DNA of 64,000 nt from an uncultured Paenibacillus sp. (GCA_937895345.1 CALAWP010000051.1:110492-174491), one strand, 5' to 3'. Shown: positions 1 through 8,630, counted from the stretch's first letter. Translations and numbers: made by a program. Notes: generated by a model from the sequence alone, not told the origin.

Positions 1-1688
1 AAAATGGTGTAGCTCGGCCTTTCCTCCTCGCTCTCGTCCATTTGCTTGAAATACAAAATGCAGCCGGACGTAATGAGAAACGTCAACCCGAGGAACCCGA
101 CGATGAACATCGCCATCCCCATATTTACCTTCTGATTCGTAATGAGCGTCTGTTGGGAATAGGAGCCCGCCTTCTGTTCGAAGCCCAGCCTCACGTAGAT
201 GGCTTCGGCTTCCTTCAGCTGGGAGCGATCGGCAATGTCGATGCCCACGTACGTGTTGTGCTCGCGTTGCAGCTCGGGATTCGCCTCGGCCTCCAGCTTC
301 TCGAACAACGACTGATCGACGATGGCCGTAGGCATGTTGATCGCGTAATACCAGGAGACGACCGTCTCCTTGTTGATTCCGGTCAAATCCATCGGAGTGT
401 TCTCCTTTACGCCCCGAAAGACCAGCTTGCCCCTGTCCTTCAGGGACAAAAATTGCATCAAAGCGTCGTCGAAGCCGGTGAACCGCGCCTCGCCCGGCGC
501 CACGTCAACCCCTGGCACCGTCTCGTCGCTGACGACCGACAGCACCATCGTATCCTTCTGTTCGCCTCCGATGGTCGCCCCGATAATTTGGGATACGTCG
601 GCTTCCATATGGATGACCTTCCGGCGCGTTTCCGCATAGCCGATGCCCGCATCGTCCAGCGCGCCTTCAAACGCGGCGATATCTTCGGGCGCGACCAGCG
701 AATAATGATTCGGCACCGATTGCCTTGCCGACGACTCCGCCGAATAATACGAAATATAGCTGAGCGACAGCAGCCCGATGGCCAGCGCCGACACCGTCGT
801 AATGATGGTCAGCAGCAGCGCGTTCGATTTCATCCGGAACATGATGGACGAGAGCGACAGCACTTCCTTCAGCGACAGATAGCCGCCCTTGCTCTTGCGA
901 ATCAGATTGAAGACGAAGCTGACCGAACCTTTGTAGAACAAATAAGTGCCGACAATGACCGAGCCGAGAATGAACAGCATCGCCATATACAGGCTGGTCA
1001 TCGTAAGGAAATCGCCGCCGAACAGCTTGGTCGATACGAAGTAGCCCGCACCGATCAAGCCGAGCCCCAGCAAACCGATCAGCACTTGTCCCAGGCTCAT
1101 TCGGCTCACCTTGTTCTCCGTCGTGGAGACGACGCGGAACAGCGACAGAATGCTTTGCCGTTTAATAAACGTAAAGTTCATGATCATAATCAGAACATAG
1201 ATAGCCGAAAAAACTAGGACGGTCTGAACGAGCGCCTCCGCCGAAAACCGAAGCTCGGCTTGCTGCTCCACTCCGACGATCTTGAACAAAATCATCAGAA
1301 TAAGCCGGGAGAAGACAAAGCCGCAGCCGATGCCCAGCAGCATGGAGCCAAAATACAGCATCAGATTTTCGCTGCTCAAAATGCGGAATATTTTCCCCTT
1401 CGTCAAGCCGATCAACTGGAACAACCCGATTTCCTTGCTGCGCCGCTTGATGAACATCGTGTTGGCATACAGCAGAAAGACGGATACGATCGCCACCAGC
1501 AGCACCGAAGCCGCCCGGATCGCCGCGCCGCCCTTGACCGAGCCCTCATACGGATCCATCGCGGGATCGAATTGCAAGGTAACGAAGGAGAAGTAAAGCG
1601 CGACGCTGAAGATTAACGCAAAGACGTACAAATAGTAATTTTTCAGGTTCTTTTTTAAATTGCGCCAAATCAGGAAGCTCAAGTTCAT
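1..1688 (-). CDS. BceB-like ABC transporter permease (partial, runs off the left edge)
   Basis: This is the permease of a peptide-antibiotic detoxification transporter of the BceAB type. The start is ATG at 1688, whose ATGA overlaps the stop of the upstream ATPase gene, so the two are translationally coupled. The readable 562 residues show an N-terminal helix (LYVFALIFSVALYF), FtsX-like helical segments, and then a long extracellular domain of roughly 200 residues before another helix near the window edge. That large loop between helices is the hallmark of BceB proteins, where it senses the peptide and signals to the kinase. No stop occurs inside the window, so the C-terminal part lies outside. 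The exact substrate (bacitracin, lantibiotic, defensin-like peptide) cannot be told from sequence. Confidence 0.9.
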   Translation of the reverse strand, partial: MNLSFLIWRNLKKNLKNYYLYVFALIFSVALYFSFVTLQFDPAMDPYEGSVKGGAAIRAASVLLVAIVSVFLLYANTMFIKRRSKEIGLFQLIGLTKGKIFRILSSENLMLYFGSMLLGIGCGFVFSRLILMILFKIVGVEQQAELRFSAEALVQTVLVFSAIYVLIMIMNFTFIKRQSILSLFRVVSTTENKVSRMSLGQVLIGLLGLGLIGAGYFVSTKLFGGDFLTMTSLYMAMLFILGSVIVGTYLFYKGSVSFVFNLIRKSKGGYLSLKEVLSLSSIMFRMKSNALLLTIITTVSALAIGLLSLSYISYYSAESSARQSVPNHYSLVAPEDIAAFEGALDDAGIGYAETRRKVIHMEADVSQIIGATIGGEQKDTMVLSVVSDETVPGVDVAPGEARFTGFDDALMQFLSLKDRGKLVFRGVKENTPMDLTGINKETVVSWYYAINMPTAIVDQSLFEKLEAEANPELQREHNTYVGIDIADRSQLKEAEAIYVRLGFEQKAGSYSQQTLITNQKVNMGMAMFIVGFLGLTFLITSGCILYFKQMDESEEERPSYTI

Positions 1689-2443
1689 GCCTGAACACCG
1701 CCCAATACGCCCTGCGTCTGCATAATGCCGTTGAAGAACGATTGCCGCGATTCGTCGCCTTTGTTCAGCTGGGTATAAATTTGTCCGTCCTTGATGAATA
1801 CGACGCGGCTGCAGTAGCTGGCGGCGACCGGATCATGCGTGACCATGACGATGGTCGCTTCAATCTTCTGGTTCAGCTCGCTCAGCTTGTTCAACAGATC
1901 GGAGGCCGACTTCGAATCGAGCGCGCCGGTCGGCTCGTCCGCAAAAATAATGCTCGGATCGTGAATGAACGCGCGGGCGGCCGACGTCCGCTGCTTCTGT
2001 CCGCCGGATATTTCGTTCGGATATTTGTCCCTCAGCTCGTAAATGCCAAGCTCCGTCGCGATTTGCTGAAACTTTGCATCAGCCTCCCGTTTGGATACCT
2101 TCTTGATCGACAGCGGCAGCAGCACGTTTTCCTTCACCGTGAGCGTGTCCAGCAAATTGTAGTCTTGAAAAATAAAGCCCAAATGGCGCTTGCGAAATTC
2201 GGCGAGCTCCTTTTCTTTCATGCCCGTAAACGTCTTGCCTTCGATCTTGATCGTTCCAAGGCTGACCTTGTCGATGGACGACAGCACGTTCAGCAGCGTC
2301 GTCTTGCCGGAGCCCGATGGACCCATAATGCCGACGAACTCTCCCTTGTCCACGCGCAGATCGATGCCTCGCAGCACCTCCTGCTTGTTGAATTTGTTGC
2401 CGTATGTTTTGGATATTTGATGAGCTTCCAATATAGCCGTCAT
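1685..2443 (-). CDS. BceA-like ABC transporter ATP-binding protein
   Basis: A 252-residue nucleotide-binding subunit that powers the adjacent BceB-like permease. It has a Walker A (GPSGSGKTT, about residue 40), a Q-loop region (FIFQDYNLLDTLTVKENV), an ABC signature in the form SGGQKQRTS, Walker B (IIFADEPTGALDS) and a switch histidine (VTHD). The LLDTLTVKENVLLPL stretch is typical of the MacB/BceA branch. It overlaps the permease start by 4 bp and lies 212 bp downstream of the kinase gene; that gap contains the predicted regulator operator. Transcription is therefore probably induced separately from the two-component genes. Confidence 0.93.
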   Translation of the reverse strand: MTAILEAHQISKTYGNKFNKQEVLRGIDLRVDKGEFVGIMGPSGSGKTTLLNVLSSIDKVSLGTIKIEGKTFTGMKEKELAEFRKRHLGFIFQDYNLLDTLTVKENVLLPLSIKKVSKREADAKFQQIATELGIYELRDKYPNEISGGQKQRTSAARAFIHDPSIIFADEPTGALDSKSASDLLNKLSELNQKIEATIVMVTHDPVAASYCSRVVFIKDGQIYTQLNKGDESRQSFFNGIMQTQGVLGGVQA

Positions 2444-2571
2444 CTCTCGTCACTCCCGTCTATTGTCGTTGAACTCCGCTCCGCTCGCGCATCCTGCCGT
2501 TCAACTTCCGTCTCTGAAATTATGATAACCCGATTCCGCCGCCGTTTCCTTCGATTCGCCGAACAAATGAC

Positions 2572-2603
2572 GAAAGCATGTGACAATGTTGTCACATGCT
2601 TTC
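2572..2603. promoter_or_regulatory. BceR-type operator upstream of the BceAB-like genes
   Basis: A 15-bp arm (GAAAGCATGTGACAA), a 2-bp centre and the exact complementary arm form a perfect palindrome. Its core reads TGACA-ATGT-TGTCA (2581-2594), matching the TnACA-N4-TGTnA pattern known for BceR-like regulators. A possible -10 (CATAAT, complement of 2519-2524) lies downstream towards the ATPase gene. As RNA the element would also fold into a hairpin just past the kinase stop, so a terminator role is an alternative, though no long T-run follows. Confidence 0.65.
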
Positions 2604-2655
2604 AACTTAAGCTATCGCGAAGGCAAGCTTCGAAGGCGTTTCCTGCCGCATCGTC

Positions 2656-3669
2656 TCAAGGTTCCCCGCGATCCGCCAGCGCCACGAACTCGTTCCGGCG
2701 CGGAAACGTCAGCGTGAACGCCGTTCCTTCGCCAAGGCCGGACTCGACCTCCATCCGGATCAGCAGCGCGTCCGCTGCCTTGCGGGCCAGATACAGCCCC
2801 ATGCCGGTAGCGGCGGCATCCTGATGCTGCGCGGTCGACGTGAAGCCTTTGTCGAAGATGCGGGGCAGGTCCTTCGGATCGATGCCTCGCCCGAAATCCC
2901 GGATCGATAGACGAACGCGCCCAGCCTCCATCCGGCTGTCGATGACGATATCGGACGCTTCGCTGTATTTGACGGCGTTCGTCAGCAGCTGCCGGAGGAT
3001 AAAGCCCAGCCATTTGGCGTCGGTCAGCGCTTCGGCGGCCGACAGCGAAACGTCGAAGCCGATCCCCTTTTGCAAACACCACGACTTCAGCTCTTTAATT
3101 TCACGGTAGACGATCGGCTCCAGCCTCGTCCGTTCGATAAACAAATCGTTCTCCATAAAAGGAATCCGCTTCTGATGCAGCTGACGGTCCAGCAGCAGAT
3201 GGATGCGCAGCCATTCGTATTGAAGCTGCGACTTCAGCTTATCGTCCTCCATCCGGTCGATCATCAGCTGCATGGCCGTCAGCGGCGTCTTCACCTCGTG
3301 AATCCACGACAGCAGCTCGTCCTTCTCCTGCTCAAGCTCGATCCGGCGCATCGTGGATTCCCGCTTGAACCGTTCCGTTTGCAGCGTCAGCAGATCCATG
3401 GTCATTTCCTCAAACGGACTGGAAGGCGGGGCGATGGCGGCCAGATCGTAGGTATCGTCCCATGCGGCCAGACTCCGGTAAAATCTCGTTTCCTTCTGAT
3501 AGCGCGCAAACAGAAAACCGAAGAACAGCAGCGACGAAAGCAGCACGATATAAAGCAGCGAAGACAACGGGATCGAAGCATCGACGGTACCGACAAACAG
3601 GACGAGAAATTGAAGGGAGAGAAACAACAGTATCCAGCTCAGCCTTTCCCGCAAAAACTTTCGGATCAT
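2656..3669 (-). CDS. BceS-like intramembrane-sensing histidine kinase
   Basis: A 337-residue sensor kinase. Two transmembrane helices (about residues 12-30 and 37-55) are separated by only a few residues, so there is no extracellular sensor domain; such kinases are told of the peptide by their BceAB transporter. The phospho-acceptor is H124 in HEVKTPLTAM, and the ATPase domain has the N-box (LLTNAVKYS), the G1 box (DFGRGID) and the G2 box (GMGLYLA). ATG at 3669 overlaps the regulator stop by 4 bp. The open frame continues upstream through the regulator gene, but that extension reads as an out-of-frame shadow and lacks a ribosome binding site. Confidence 0.93.
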   Translation of the reverse strand: MIRKFLRERLSWILLFLSLQFLVLFVGTVDASIPLSSLLYIVLLSSLLFFGFLFARYQKETRFYRSLAAWDDTYDLAAIAPPSSPFEEMTMDLLTLQTERFKRESTMRRIELEQEKDELLSWIHEVKTPLTAMQLMIDRMEDDKLKSQLQYEWLRIHLLLDRQLHQKRIPFMENDLFIERTRLEPIVYREIKELKSWCLQKGIGFDVSLSAAEALTDAKWLGFILRQLLTNAVKYSEASDIVIDSRMEAGRVRLSIRDFGRGIDPKDLPRIFDKGFTSTAQHQDAAATGMGLYLARKAADALLIRMEVESGLGEGTAFTLTFPRRNEFVALADRGEP

Positions 3670-4358
3670 ACGGGCTCCGCCTCTTCCGTTGCCATATAGC
3701 CCTGTCCCACCTTCGTTTCGATAAACGGCGCCAGACCGATCGACTCCAGCTTTTTGCGCAGCCGGTTGACGTTGACGGTCAGCGTATTGTCGCTGACGAA
3801 CTGCTCGTTGTCCCACAAGCTCTTCATCAGGTCCTCCCGGCTGACGATGCGGTTTTTGTTCTCGATCAGCAGCTTGAGGATCAGCATTTCGTTTTTGGTC
3901 AGCTCGATCGTTCCCTGTTCGTTCGCCACCGCATTGCGGACGTATTCGACCGTCGCCCCGCGCCAGGAGCGAAGCTCCACCCGTTCGGTATTGTAGTTGT
4001 ACACTCTGCGCAGCGTCGCTTGAATCTTGGCGATCAGCACGTCGAAATGAAACGGCTTCTGCACGAAGTCGTCCGCCCCCAGCTGCATGGACATGACCAT
4101 GTCGGTGGGATGATCCCGCGACGACAAAAATATGATCGGCACGTTGGAGTGAGACCGGATCATCCGGCACCAATGAAAGCCGTCGAACTTCGGCAGCTGA
4201 ATATCGATAATGACGAGATCCGGCCGGACAGCGGCAAATTCCTGCATCACTTTGCCGAAGTCCTGGACGCCGTATACGTCGTAGGACCACTGCATGAGCC
4301 GCTCCTTCACCTCGCGAAACAGCGTCCGGTCGTCTTCGATGAGCATGATTGTGAACAA
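3666..4358 (-). CDS. BceR-like response regulator (OmpR family)
   Basis: A 230-residue regulator with an N-terminal receiver domain and a C-terminal winged helix. The acidic pocket is E8-D9-D10, the phospho-acceptor is D52 (IIDIQLPKFDG) and the conserved lysine is K101 (VQKPF). The DNA-binding half contains LTKNEMLILKLLIENKN and the recognition-helix region LTVNVNRLRKKL. It is first in a coupled pair with the kinase, and its likely target is the palindrome at 2572-2603 ahead of the transporter genes. Confidence 0.94.
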   Translation of the reverse strand: MFTIMLIEDDRTLFREVKERLMQWSYDVYGVQDFGKVMQEFAAVRPDLVIIDIQLPKFDGFHWCRMIRSHSNVPIIFLSSRDHPTDMVMSMQLGADDFVQKPFHFDVLIAKIQATLRRVYNYNTERVELRSWRGATVEYVRNAVANEQGTIELTKNEMLILKLLIENKNRIVSREDLMKSLWDNEQFVSDNTLTVNVNRLRKKLESIGLAPFIETKVGQGYMATEEAEPV

Positions 4359-4510
4359 GAGGCATCACCACGCATTAGAGTAAAATATCGTCATGCTCTA
4401 TCCAGTGTATCGGAATTGCTCGGCCCGCGCCAATCCAAGCGTCATTTCCTGCAGAACGCAGCATACGTTTCGCGTTGACCTGTAAGCTCGTCATAGAGTG
4501 AAACATATGC

Positions 4511-4963
4511 CTAGCTATAGGAGAACAACCGGGCTTTCGCCTTCTCCGCCTCTTCCGGCGACCGATGGACATGCACCACTTCGTTCACGTCAAACTTGTT
4601 GCCGTCCGGATCGAAAAAGACGAAGTTGATGCCGCAGCTGCCTCGGTCCTCCAAATTCTCGATTCTGACCCCGTTCGACTTCAAATGATCGTGCAGCACT
4701 TCGATTTGCCTGACTTCAAACGTCAGCCGGAACATCTCGTAACCCGCCTTGTTCGGAAACTGATTGTCGATCGGCCCGTCCGTCTCGACCAAGTGCAGCC
4801 ACTGGCCGTCCCCCAGCTTCAGGATTGCCTGCGCTTCCGCCGGATTGTAGGGCACCGCGAATTCCAGCCCAAACTGACGCCGCCACCATTCCGCCGACTT
4901 CAAGGCGTTTCGCACCGGCACGTAATTCGAACACACTGTCTTTAAGGCATTTCCATGGATCAT
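4511..4963 (-). CDS. VOC (glyoxalase/bleomycin-resistance fold) protein
   Basis: A protein of about 150 residues with the beta-alpha-beta-beta-beta repeats of the vicinal-oxygen-chelate superfamily: a first half around VCSNYVPVRNALKSAEWW with LHLVE at its end, and a second half ending FVFFDPDGNKFDVNEV. The FDPDGN turn and following hydrophobic strand are characteristic. ATG at 4963 is preferred because AAGGG lies about 11 bases upstream; a longer start at 4987 has no better site. Function is unassigned: members include glyoxalases, dioxygenases and antibiotic-binding proteins. It sits downstream of the ECF sigma gene on the same strand, about 107 bp away. Confidence 0.8.
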   Translation of the reverse strand: MIHGNALKTVCSNYVPVRNALKSAEWWRRQFGLEFAVPYNPAEAQAILKLGDGQWLHLVETDGPIDNQFPNKAGYEMFRLTFEVRQIEVLHDHLKSNGVRIENLEDRGSCGINFVFFDPDGNKFDVNEVVHVHRSPEEAEKAKARLFSYS

Positions 4964-5070
4964 ATTCCGATCATCCCTTCTACGCATTTAGCAATCGCTA
5001 ATTGGCTTATTGTAACTCTCTTCCGCAACAAGAAACGCCGGCGCGGGACGAAACCAAACAGAAGATGGCA

Positions 5071-5736
5071 TTAATTCGATGAAGACACCACCAGGAACAT
5101 ATTGCCGTCCGGATCTTTGAACGTAAAATGAAGCCTGCGGCCGTCCGTCTTCAAGCCGGCAAGCCGTATGCCTTCCTTCGCGAGTCCGAAATACGCTCGA
5201 CATATCCCTTCCGCGTCGGCGCGGCGGAACGCGTCCGTCAATGCGTTCATATCGGCCGGCCCCATCGCTGTATCACGCGCGCTGTTCTTAACCGGACCGG
5301 GCGGCTGCTGCGCCAATTGCTTCAGCTTAAGCCGGGCTCGGCCCAGCGTCACTTGCACCGCCCCTTCCTTCATGCCGACGTAGCCGGCCGTCTCCTTTGC
5401 CGTAAAAGCGAACACATCCATCAACAGCACAATAACGGCCATCTTGGGAGGCAGACGTTCCGCCAGCTGCTCCAGCAGCTCGCGGCTAAACAACGAATCG
5501 TCCGGCGCGGCGGCGTTGTAATCTTCGATCGGAACGCTGACCTTTTGCCCCCTTAATCCGTCAATCCACGCGTGCTTCACGATCCGATACAGGTACGCCT
5601 TCGTCACGGCCCTTTCTTTATTTTGCTGCATGGCCCTCATCAGCCTGACCCAGGCTTCCTGCGCCAAATCTTCGGCATCCCGCCGGTTGCCCGCAATGTG
5701 CAGGCTGTATTTGTCCACTATCGTTTTCCAGTCCAT
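5071..5736 (-). CDS. ECF-type RNA polymerase sigma factor with a C-terminal extension
   Basis: A 221-residue sigma-70 family protein. Region 2 is visible as GNRRDAEDLAQEAWVRLM followed by TKAYLYRIVKHAWIDGLR, and region 4 as LPPKMAVIVLLMDVFAFTAKETAGYVGMKEGAVQVTLGRARLKL with its helix-turn-helix. After about residue 150 there are 70 more residues (NALTDAFRRADAEGICRAYF and then strands ending HFTFKDPDGNMFLVV). These resemble a shortened NTF2/SnoaL-like domain of the kind that regulates some anti-sigma-free ECF factors; the ending also resembles a VOC C-terminus. No anti-sigma gene is adjacent. Region 2 begins very near the start codon, so the N-terminus is short. Confidence 0.85.
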   Translation of the reverse strand: MDWKTIVDKYSLHIAGNRRDAEDLAQEAWVRLMRAMQQNKERAVTKAYLYRIVKHAWIDGLRGQKVSVPIEDYNAAAPDDSLFSRELLEQLAERLPPKMAVIVLLMDVFAFTAKETAGYVGMKEGAVQVTLGRARLKLKQLAQQPPGPVKNSARDTAMGPADMNALTDAFRRADAEGICRAYFGLAKEGIRLAGLKTDGRRLHFTFKDPDGNMFLVVSSSN

Positions 5737-5864
5737 GTCGTTACATTCTCGGAGCCGCGTTGTTTTTCCTCTACATCCTTCAACTTTTTTGGATGGGGCT
5801 TAATTTTAACGGTTGGTTGTAGAATTCAAAGGGCATAAATCGGTCTGGAGGATGAGGCGGAATA

Positions 5865-5901
5865 ATTGTGTACCATATATACTGTTTATATAATACACAA
5901 T
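5865..5901 (+). promoter_or_regulatory. Promoter and operator-like repeat ahead of the DrrAB-like exporter
   Basis: A perfect -10 TATAAT (5889-5894) has a -35-like TTGTGT (5866-5871) 17 bp upstream. The promoter is embedded in an inverted repeat, ATTGTGTA (5865-5872) and TACACAAT (5894-5901). It also contains ACTGTTTAT (5881-5889), which recurs in front of the TetR gene. A repressor bound here would cover both promoter boxes. Confidence 0.65.
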
Positions 5902-5916
5902 AAGAGGTGAAGCCTT

Positions 5917-6807
5917 ATGAAATCCTATGCCGTTGAGGTCGAAAAGCTGCGCAAAAGTTTCGGCAAGCAATCCGTGCTGAACGAGCTTAGCTTCAAAGTG
6001 GCCAAAGGGACCGTCTTCGCGCTGCTCGGCCCGAACGGCGCCGGTAAAACGACGCTCATTCACATTTTGTCTACCTTGATCAAGCCGGATGGCGGAAGCG
6101 CGCGAATCGAAGGGTACGATGTCGTCTCCGCGCCGGAGGACGTCTGCCGCTCGATCAGTCTGACCGGACAGTTCGCCGCTGTCGACGAAGTGCTGACGGG
6201 GCGGGAAAACATCTGCATGATGTGCCGCCTGTCCGGTCTGTCGTCCCGGGACAGCCGCATTCGGACGGAAGAGCTGCTGGCGCAATTCGAGCTGGAATCG
6301 GCCGCCGGCAAACGCGCGGCGACTTATTCCGGAGGGATGCGCCGCCGGTTGGACCTGGCCATCAGCCTCGCCGTCAACCGGCCGGTGCTGTTTCTCGACG
6401 AGCCGACGACCGGATTGGACACGGTCAGCCGCCGCTCGCTCTGGGATATGATTCTGCAATTGAAGCAGCAGGGCATTACGATCTTTTTGACGACGCAGTA
6501 TTTGGAGGAGGCCGACCAACTGGCGGATGAAATCGCCGTGCTGAACGGCGGCCGCATTGTCGCGGCCGGGACGGCGGAAGCATTGAAGTCTCGAATCGGA
6601 GGGGAAGTCATCGAGCTTCGGGACCGGTTCGATCAGGTCGTGCGGACCATTCCGACGAACGGAAGCGTGAACGACGTTCGCCAGCAGTTGAACGAAATCG
6701 CTGCTCTGTATCCGCCGGATACGCGCATCGCGATCCGCCAGCCGAGCATGGACGACGTGTTTCTCGCCTTGACGACCAACGGAACGAAGGAGGCTTCTCT
6801 CGCATGA
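5917..6807 (+). CDS. DrrA-like ABC transporter ATP-binding protein
   Basis: A 296-residue nucleotide-binding subunit of a drug exporter of the daunorubicin-resistance type. It shows Walker A (GPNGAGKTT, about residue 40), the signature YSGGMRRRLDLA, Walker B (VLFLDEPTTGLD) and the DrrA-type C-terminal extension ending in SMDDVFLALT. ATG at 5917 follows AGAGGTG at good spacing. Its 3' end overlaps the permease start in an ATGA, so the two are coupled. The TetR gene downstream on the opposite strand probably controls the pair. Confidence 0.93.
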   Translation: MKSYAVEVEKLRKSFGKQSVLNELSFKVAKGTVFALLGPNGAGKTTLIHILSTLIKPDGGSARIEGYDVVSAPEDVCRSISLTGQFAAVDEVLTGRENICMMCRLSGLSSRDSRIRTEELLAQFELESAAGKRAATYSGGMRRRLDLAISLAVNRPVLFLDEPTTGLDTVSRRSLWDMILQLKQQGITIFLTTQYLEEADQLADEIAVLNGGRIVAAGTAEALKSRIGGEVIELRDRFDQVVRTIPTNGSVNDVRQQLNEIAALYPPDTRIAIRQPSMDDVFLALTTNGTKEASLA

Positions 6808-7631
6808 ACAACGTACAATCCCGCACCCAGCCGTCGCCGGTATCGGCGGTCCGGATTCATGAGGTCCGCCCGCCGTCGCTTGCCGTCACCAACGCCGTCT
6901 TCATCGGCCGCAGCATTCGCCACAGCCTGCGCAACGTGGAGTCGCTGCTTATGGCCATCATGCTGCCCGTCATGCTCATGCTGCTGTTCACCTACGTATT
7001 CGGCGGCGCCCTGGATCCGAGCGGCGGTTACGTCAATTATGTCGTCCCGGGCATCATATTGCTGTGCGCCGGCTTCGGCTCTTCAGGCACCGCCATCGAC
7101 GTCGCGACGGACATGACGAACGGCATTATCGACCGTTTCCGAACGATGCCGATCCGGAGCATGGGCGTAATTGCCGGCCACGTCGTCGCCAGCCTTATTC
7201 GAAATCTGCTCGCAACGGCCATCGTGTTCGGCGTCGCCCTGCTCGTCGGCTTTCGCCCGGACGCAAGCCTGGTTGGCTGGCTGGGAGCCATCGGCCTGAT
7301 CGTGCTGTTCATCCTGACCTTTACGTGGCTGTTCGCCGCCATCGGCCTGGTAACCGGCAGCCCTACCGCCGCCAGCGGTTACGGCTTCATCCTCCTGTTT
7401 CTGCCATACTTGTCCAGCGCTTTCGTGCCGACGAGCACAATGCCGTCCTGGCTGCAAGGGATCGCGAACCATCAGCCGATTACGCCGGTCATCGAGACCA
7501 TTCGCGCGCTGCTGACCGGCATGCCTGCCGGCGATTACGGCTGGAAAGCCGTCGTCTGGTGCGGCGCCATCCTCGCCGTCGCGCTGGTCTGGTGCGGCGC
7601 CGCCTTCCGCCGCAAAGCCGGGCGGCGTTAG
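6804..7631 (+). CDS. DrrB-like ABC-2 transporter permease
   Basis: A 275-residue integral membrane protein with six predicted helices of the ABC-2 type, including the conserved NYVVPGIILLCAGFGSSG segment and the IDRFRTMPIRSM loop that follows the second helix. An N-terminal cytoplasmic tail of about 30 residues precedes the first helix. It forms the export channel with the ATPase encoded immediately upstream. A closing PITPVIETIRALLTG loop and a last helix end the protein with a basic tail. The substrate is unknown. Confidence 0.92.
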   Translation: MNNVQSRTQPSPVSAVRIHEVRPPSLAVTNAVFIGRSIRHSLRNVESLLMAIMLPVMLMLLFTYVFGGALDPSGGYVNYVVPGIILLCAGFGSSGTAIDVATDMTNGIIDRFRTMPIRSMGVIAGHVVASLIRNLLATAIVFGVALLVGFRPDASLVGWLGAIGLIVLFILTFTWLFAAIGLVTGSPTAASGYGFILLFLPYLSSAFVPTSTMPSWLQGIANHQPITPVIETIRALLTGMPAGDYGWKAVVWCGAILAVALVWCGAAFRRKAGRR

Positions 7632-7686
7632 TCGCTTGCAGGCCGCAGGCCGGGCGGCATCGGCAGTCTCTATCGATTAACGGAGA

Positions 7687-7816
7687 ACCGCCATCCAGCT
7701 TGAACGATGAATCGTTTAAGCTGGATGGCGGTCGGCTATTGCTAGTGTTTTGAACGATTTATCGTTCATTCAACGAGGTCAACCGGACTAAGCCATCATC
7801 TTAAGCGATAAATCGC
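7687..7816. repeat. Three palindromes with a CGAT-N2-ATCG core between convergent genes
   Basis: The first element (7687-7732) is a near-perfect hairpin with 15-bp outer arms (ACCGCCATCCAGCTT and its complement) and an inner AACGAT/ATCGTT pair. Two further palindromes follow: GAACGAT-TT-ATCGTTC (7752-7767) and GCGAT-AA-ATCGC (7805-7816). All three share the core CGAT-N2-ATCG. The first may end transcription of the exporter operon, but it lacks a T-run; the other two look like protein-binding half-site pairs. Confidence 0.6.
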
Positions 7817-7856
7817 ATAAAACAAGGCGGGCGCGGTCAAATTGCCGCTCCCGCCC

Positions 7857-8630
7857 TTACATTTTCCGCTGCACGTAATATTCGATGCTGTCCATGATCC
7901 GTTCGAAGCCAAAATCGAGTCCGGTAAGCTCCGAATCGCCGACATCCTCGGAATACGCCCCCGACATCATCACCTGGCTCAAGTATGGAAACCGGTCCGG
8001 ACTGACCAACCGGAACATAGCGGCATGAGCGTCCTTGATGAAGGCATCCGGGCTTGCACCCTCGCGTTCGGCGCGATCCGAATCGATCACGGCCAGACCG
8101 CAGGCTCTCACATAACTTGCAATCAGCAGCATAAAGGACATCTTTTCCGTATCGGTCAGCGGCAAATTTCGCATGATGCGCAGCAGCCAATCGATGGCGG
8201 CGAGATTGCCGGGCGTCATAGGCAGATGGACGAACGACGTTTCGCCGTACCATGGATGCCTTCGAAACACGCCGACCCCCGCCTCAAAATACTCTCTCAT
8301 CTCCTGCCGCCACGACTTCCCCGCATCCTCCGGGGGAATCGGAATGCGGCATACCGCATCCTGCATCAGCACCAGCAGCTCTTCTTTTCCCTTGATATAC
8401 CTATACAGCGACATCGTTGTAAAACCGAGGGCTTGTGCGACTTTGCTCATCGACAATGACGACAACCCTTCCCGGTCGGCGATCTCGATGGCGGCATCGA
8501 CGATTTTGGCAATGCTGAGCTCGCCTTTCGGCCCTCTTCGCGGCTGCTTGACAATTCCCCAGCTTAACGCGATGCCCGGGGGCAGCTTTGCAAATATTTC
8601 ATCTTCTTCCCGGCGTTCATCGCTCCCCAT
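7857..8630 (-). CDS. TetR-family transcriptional repressor
   Basis: A 257-residue regulator. The N-terminal 40 residues are basic; the TetR helix-turn-helix follows as IVDAAIEIADREGLSSLSMSKVAQALGFTTMSLYRYIKGKEEL (about 40-85). The C-terminal ligand-binding part contains WRQEMREYFEAGVGVFRRHPWY and FERIMDSIEYYV, typical of the tetracycline-repressor-like C-terminal domain often paired with DrrAB exporters. It is convergent with the exporter genes, and its upstream region shares the ACTGTTTAT motif with the exporter promoter. Autoregulation plus repression of the exporter is the likely arrangement. Confidence 0.9.
   Translation of the reverse strand: MGSDERREEDEIFAKLPPGIALSWGIVKQPRRGPKGELSIAKIVDAAIEIADREGLSSLSMSKVAQALGFTTMSLYRYIKGKEELLVLMQDAVCRIPIPPEDAGKSWRQEMREYFEAGVGVFRRHPWYGETSFVHLPMTPGNLAAIDWLLRIMRNLPLTDTEKMSFMLLIASYVRACGLAVIDSDRAEREGASPDAFIKDAHAAMFRLVSPDRFPYLSQVMMSGAYSEDVGDSELTGLDFGFERIMDSIEYYVQRKM

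Noticed and set aside
42..1217. Long open frame (391 codons) on the plus strand
   Set aside because: Antisense shadow of the BceB-like permease; rich in H, R and Q with no hydrophobic or family pattern and no ribosome binding site.
3670..4371. Upstream continuation of the kinase frame through the response regulator gene
   Set aside because: Out of frame with the regulator, composition is shadow-like; the kinase start at 3669 with the ATGA overlap is clear.
4375..4572. Small minus-strand frame between the response regulator and VOC genes
   Set aside because: No ribosome binding site or recognisable motif; overlaps the VOC 3' end out of frame.
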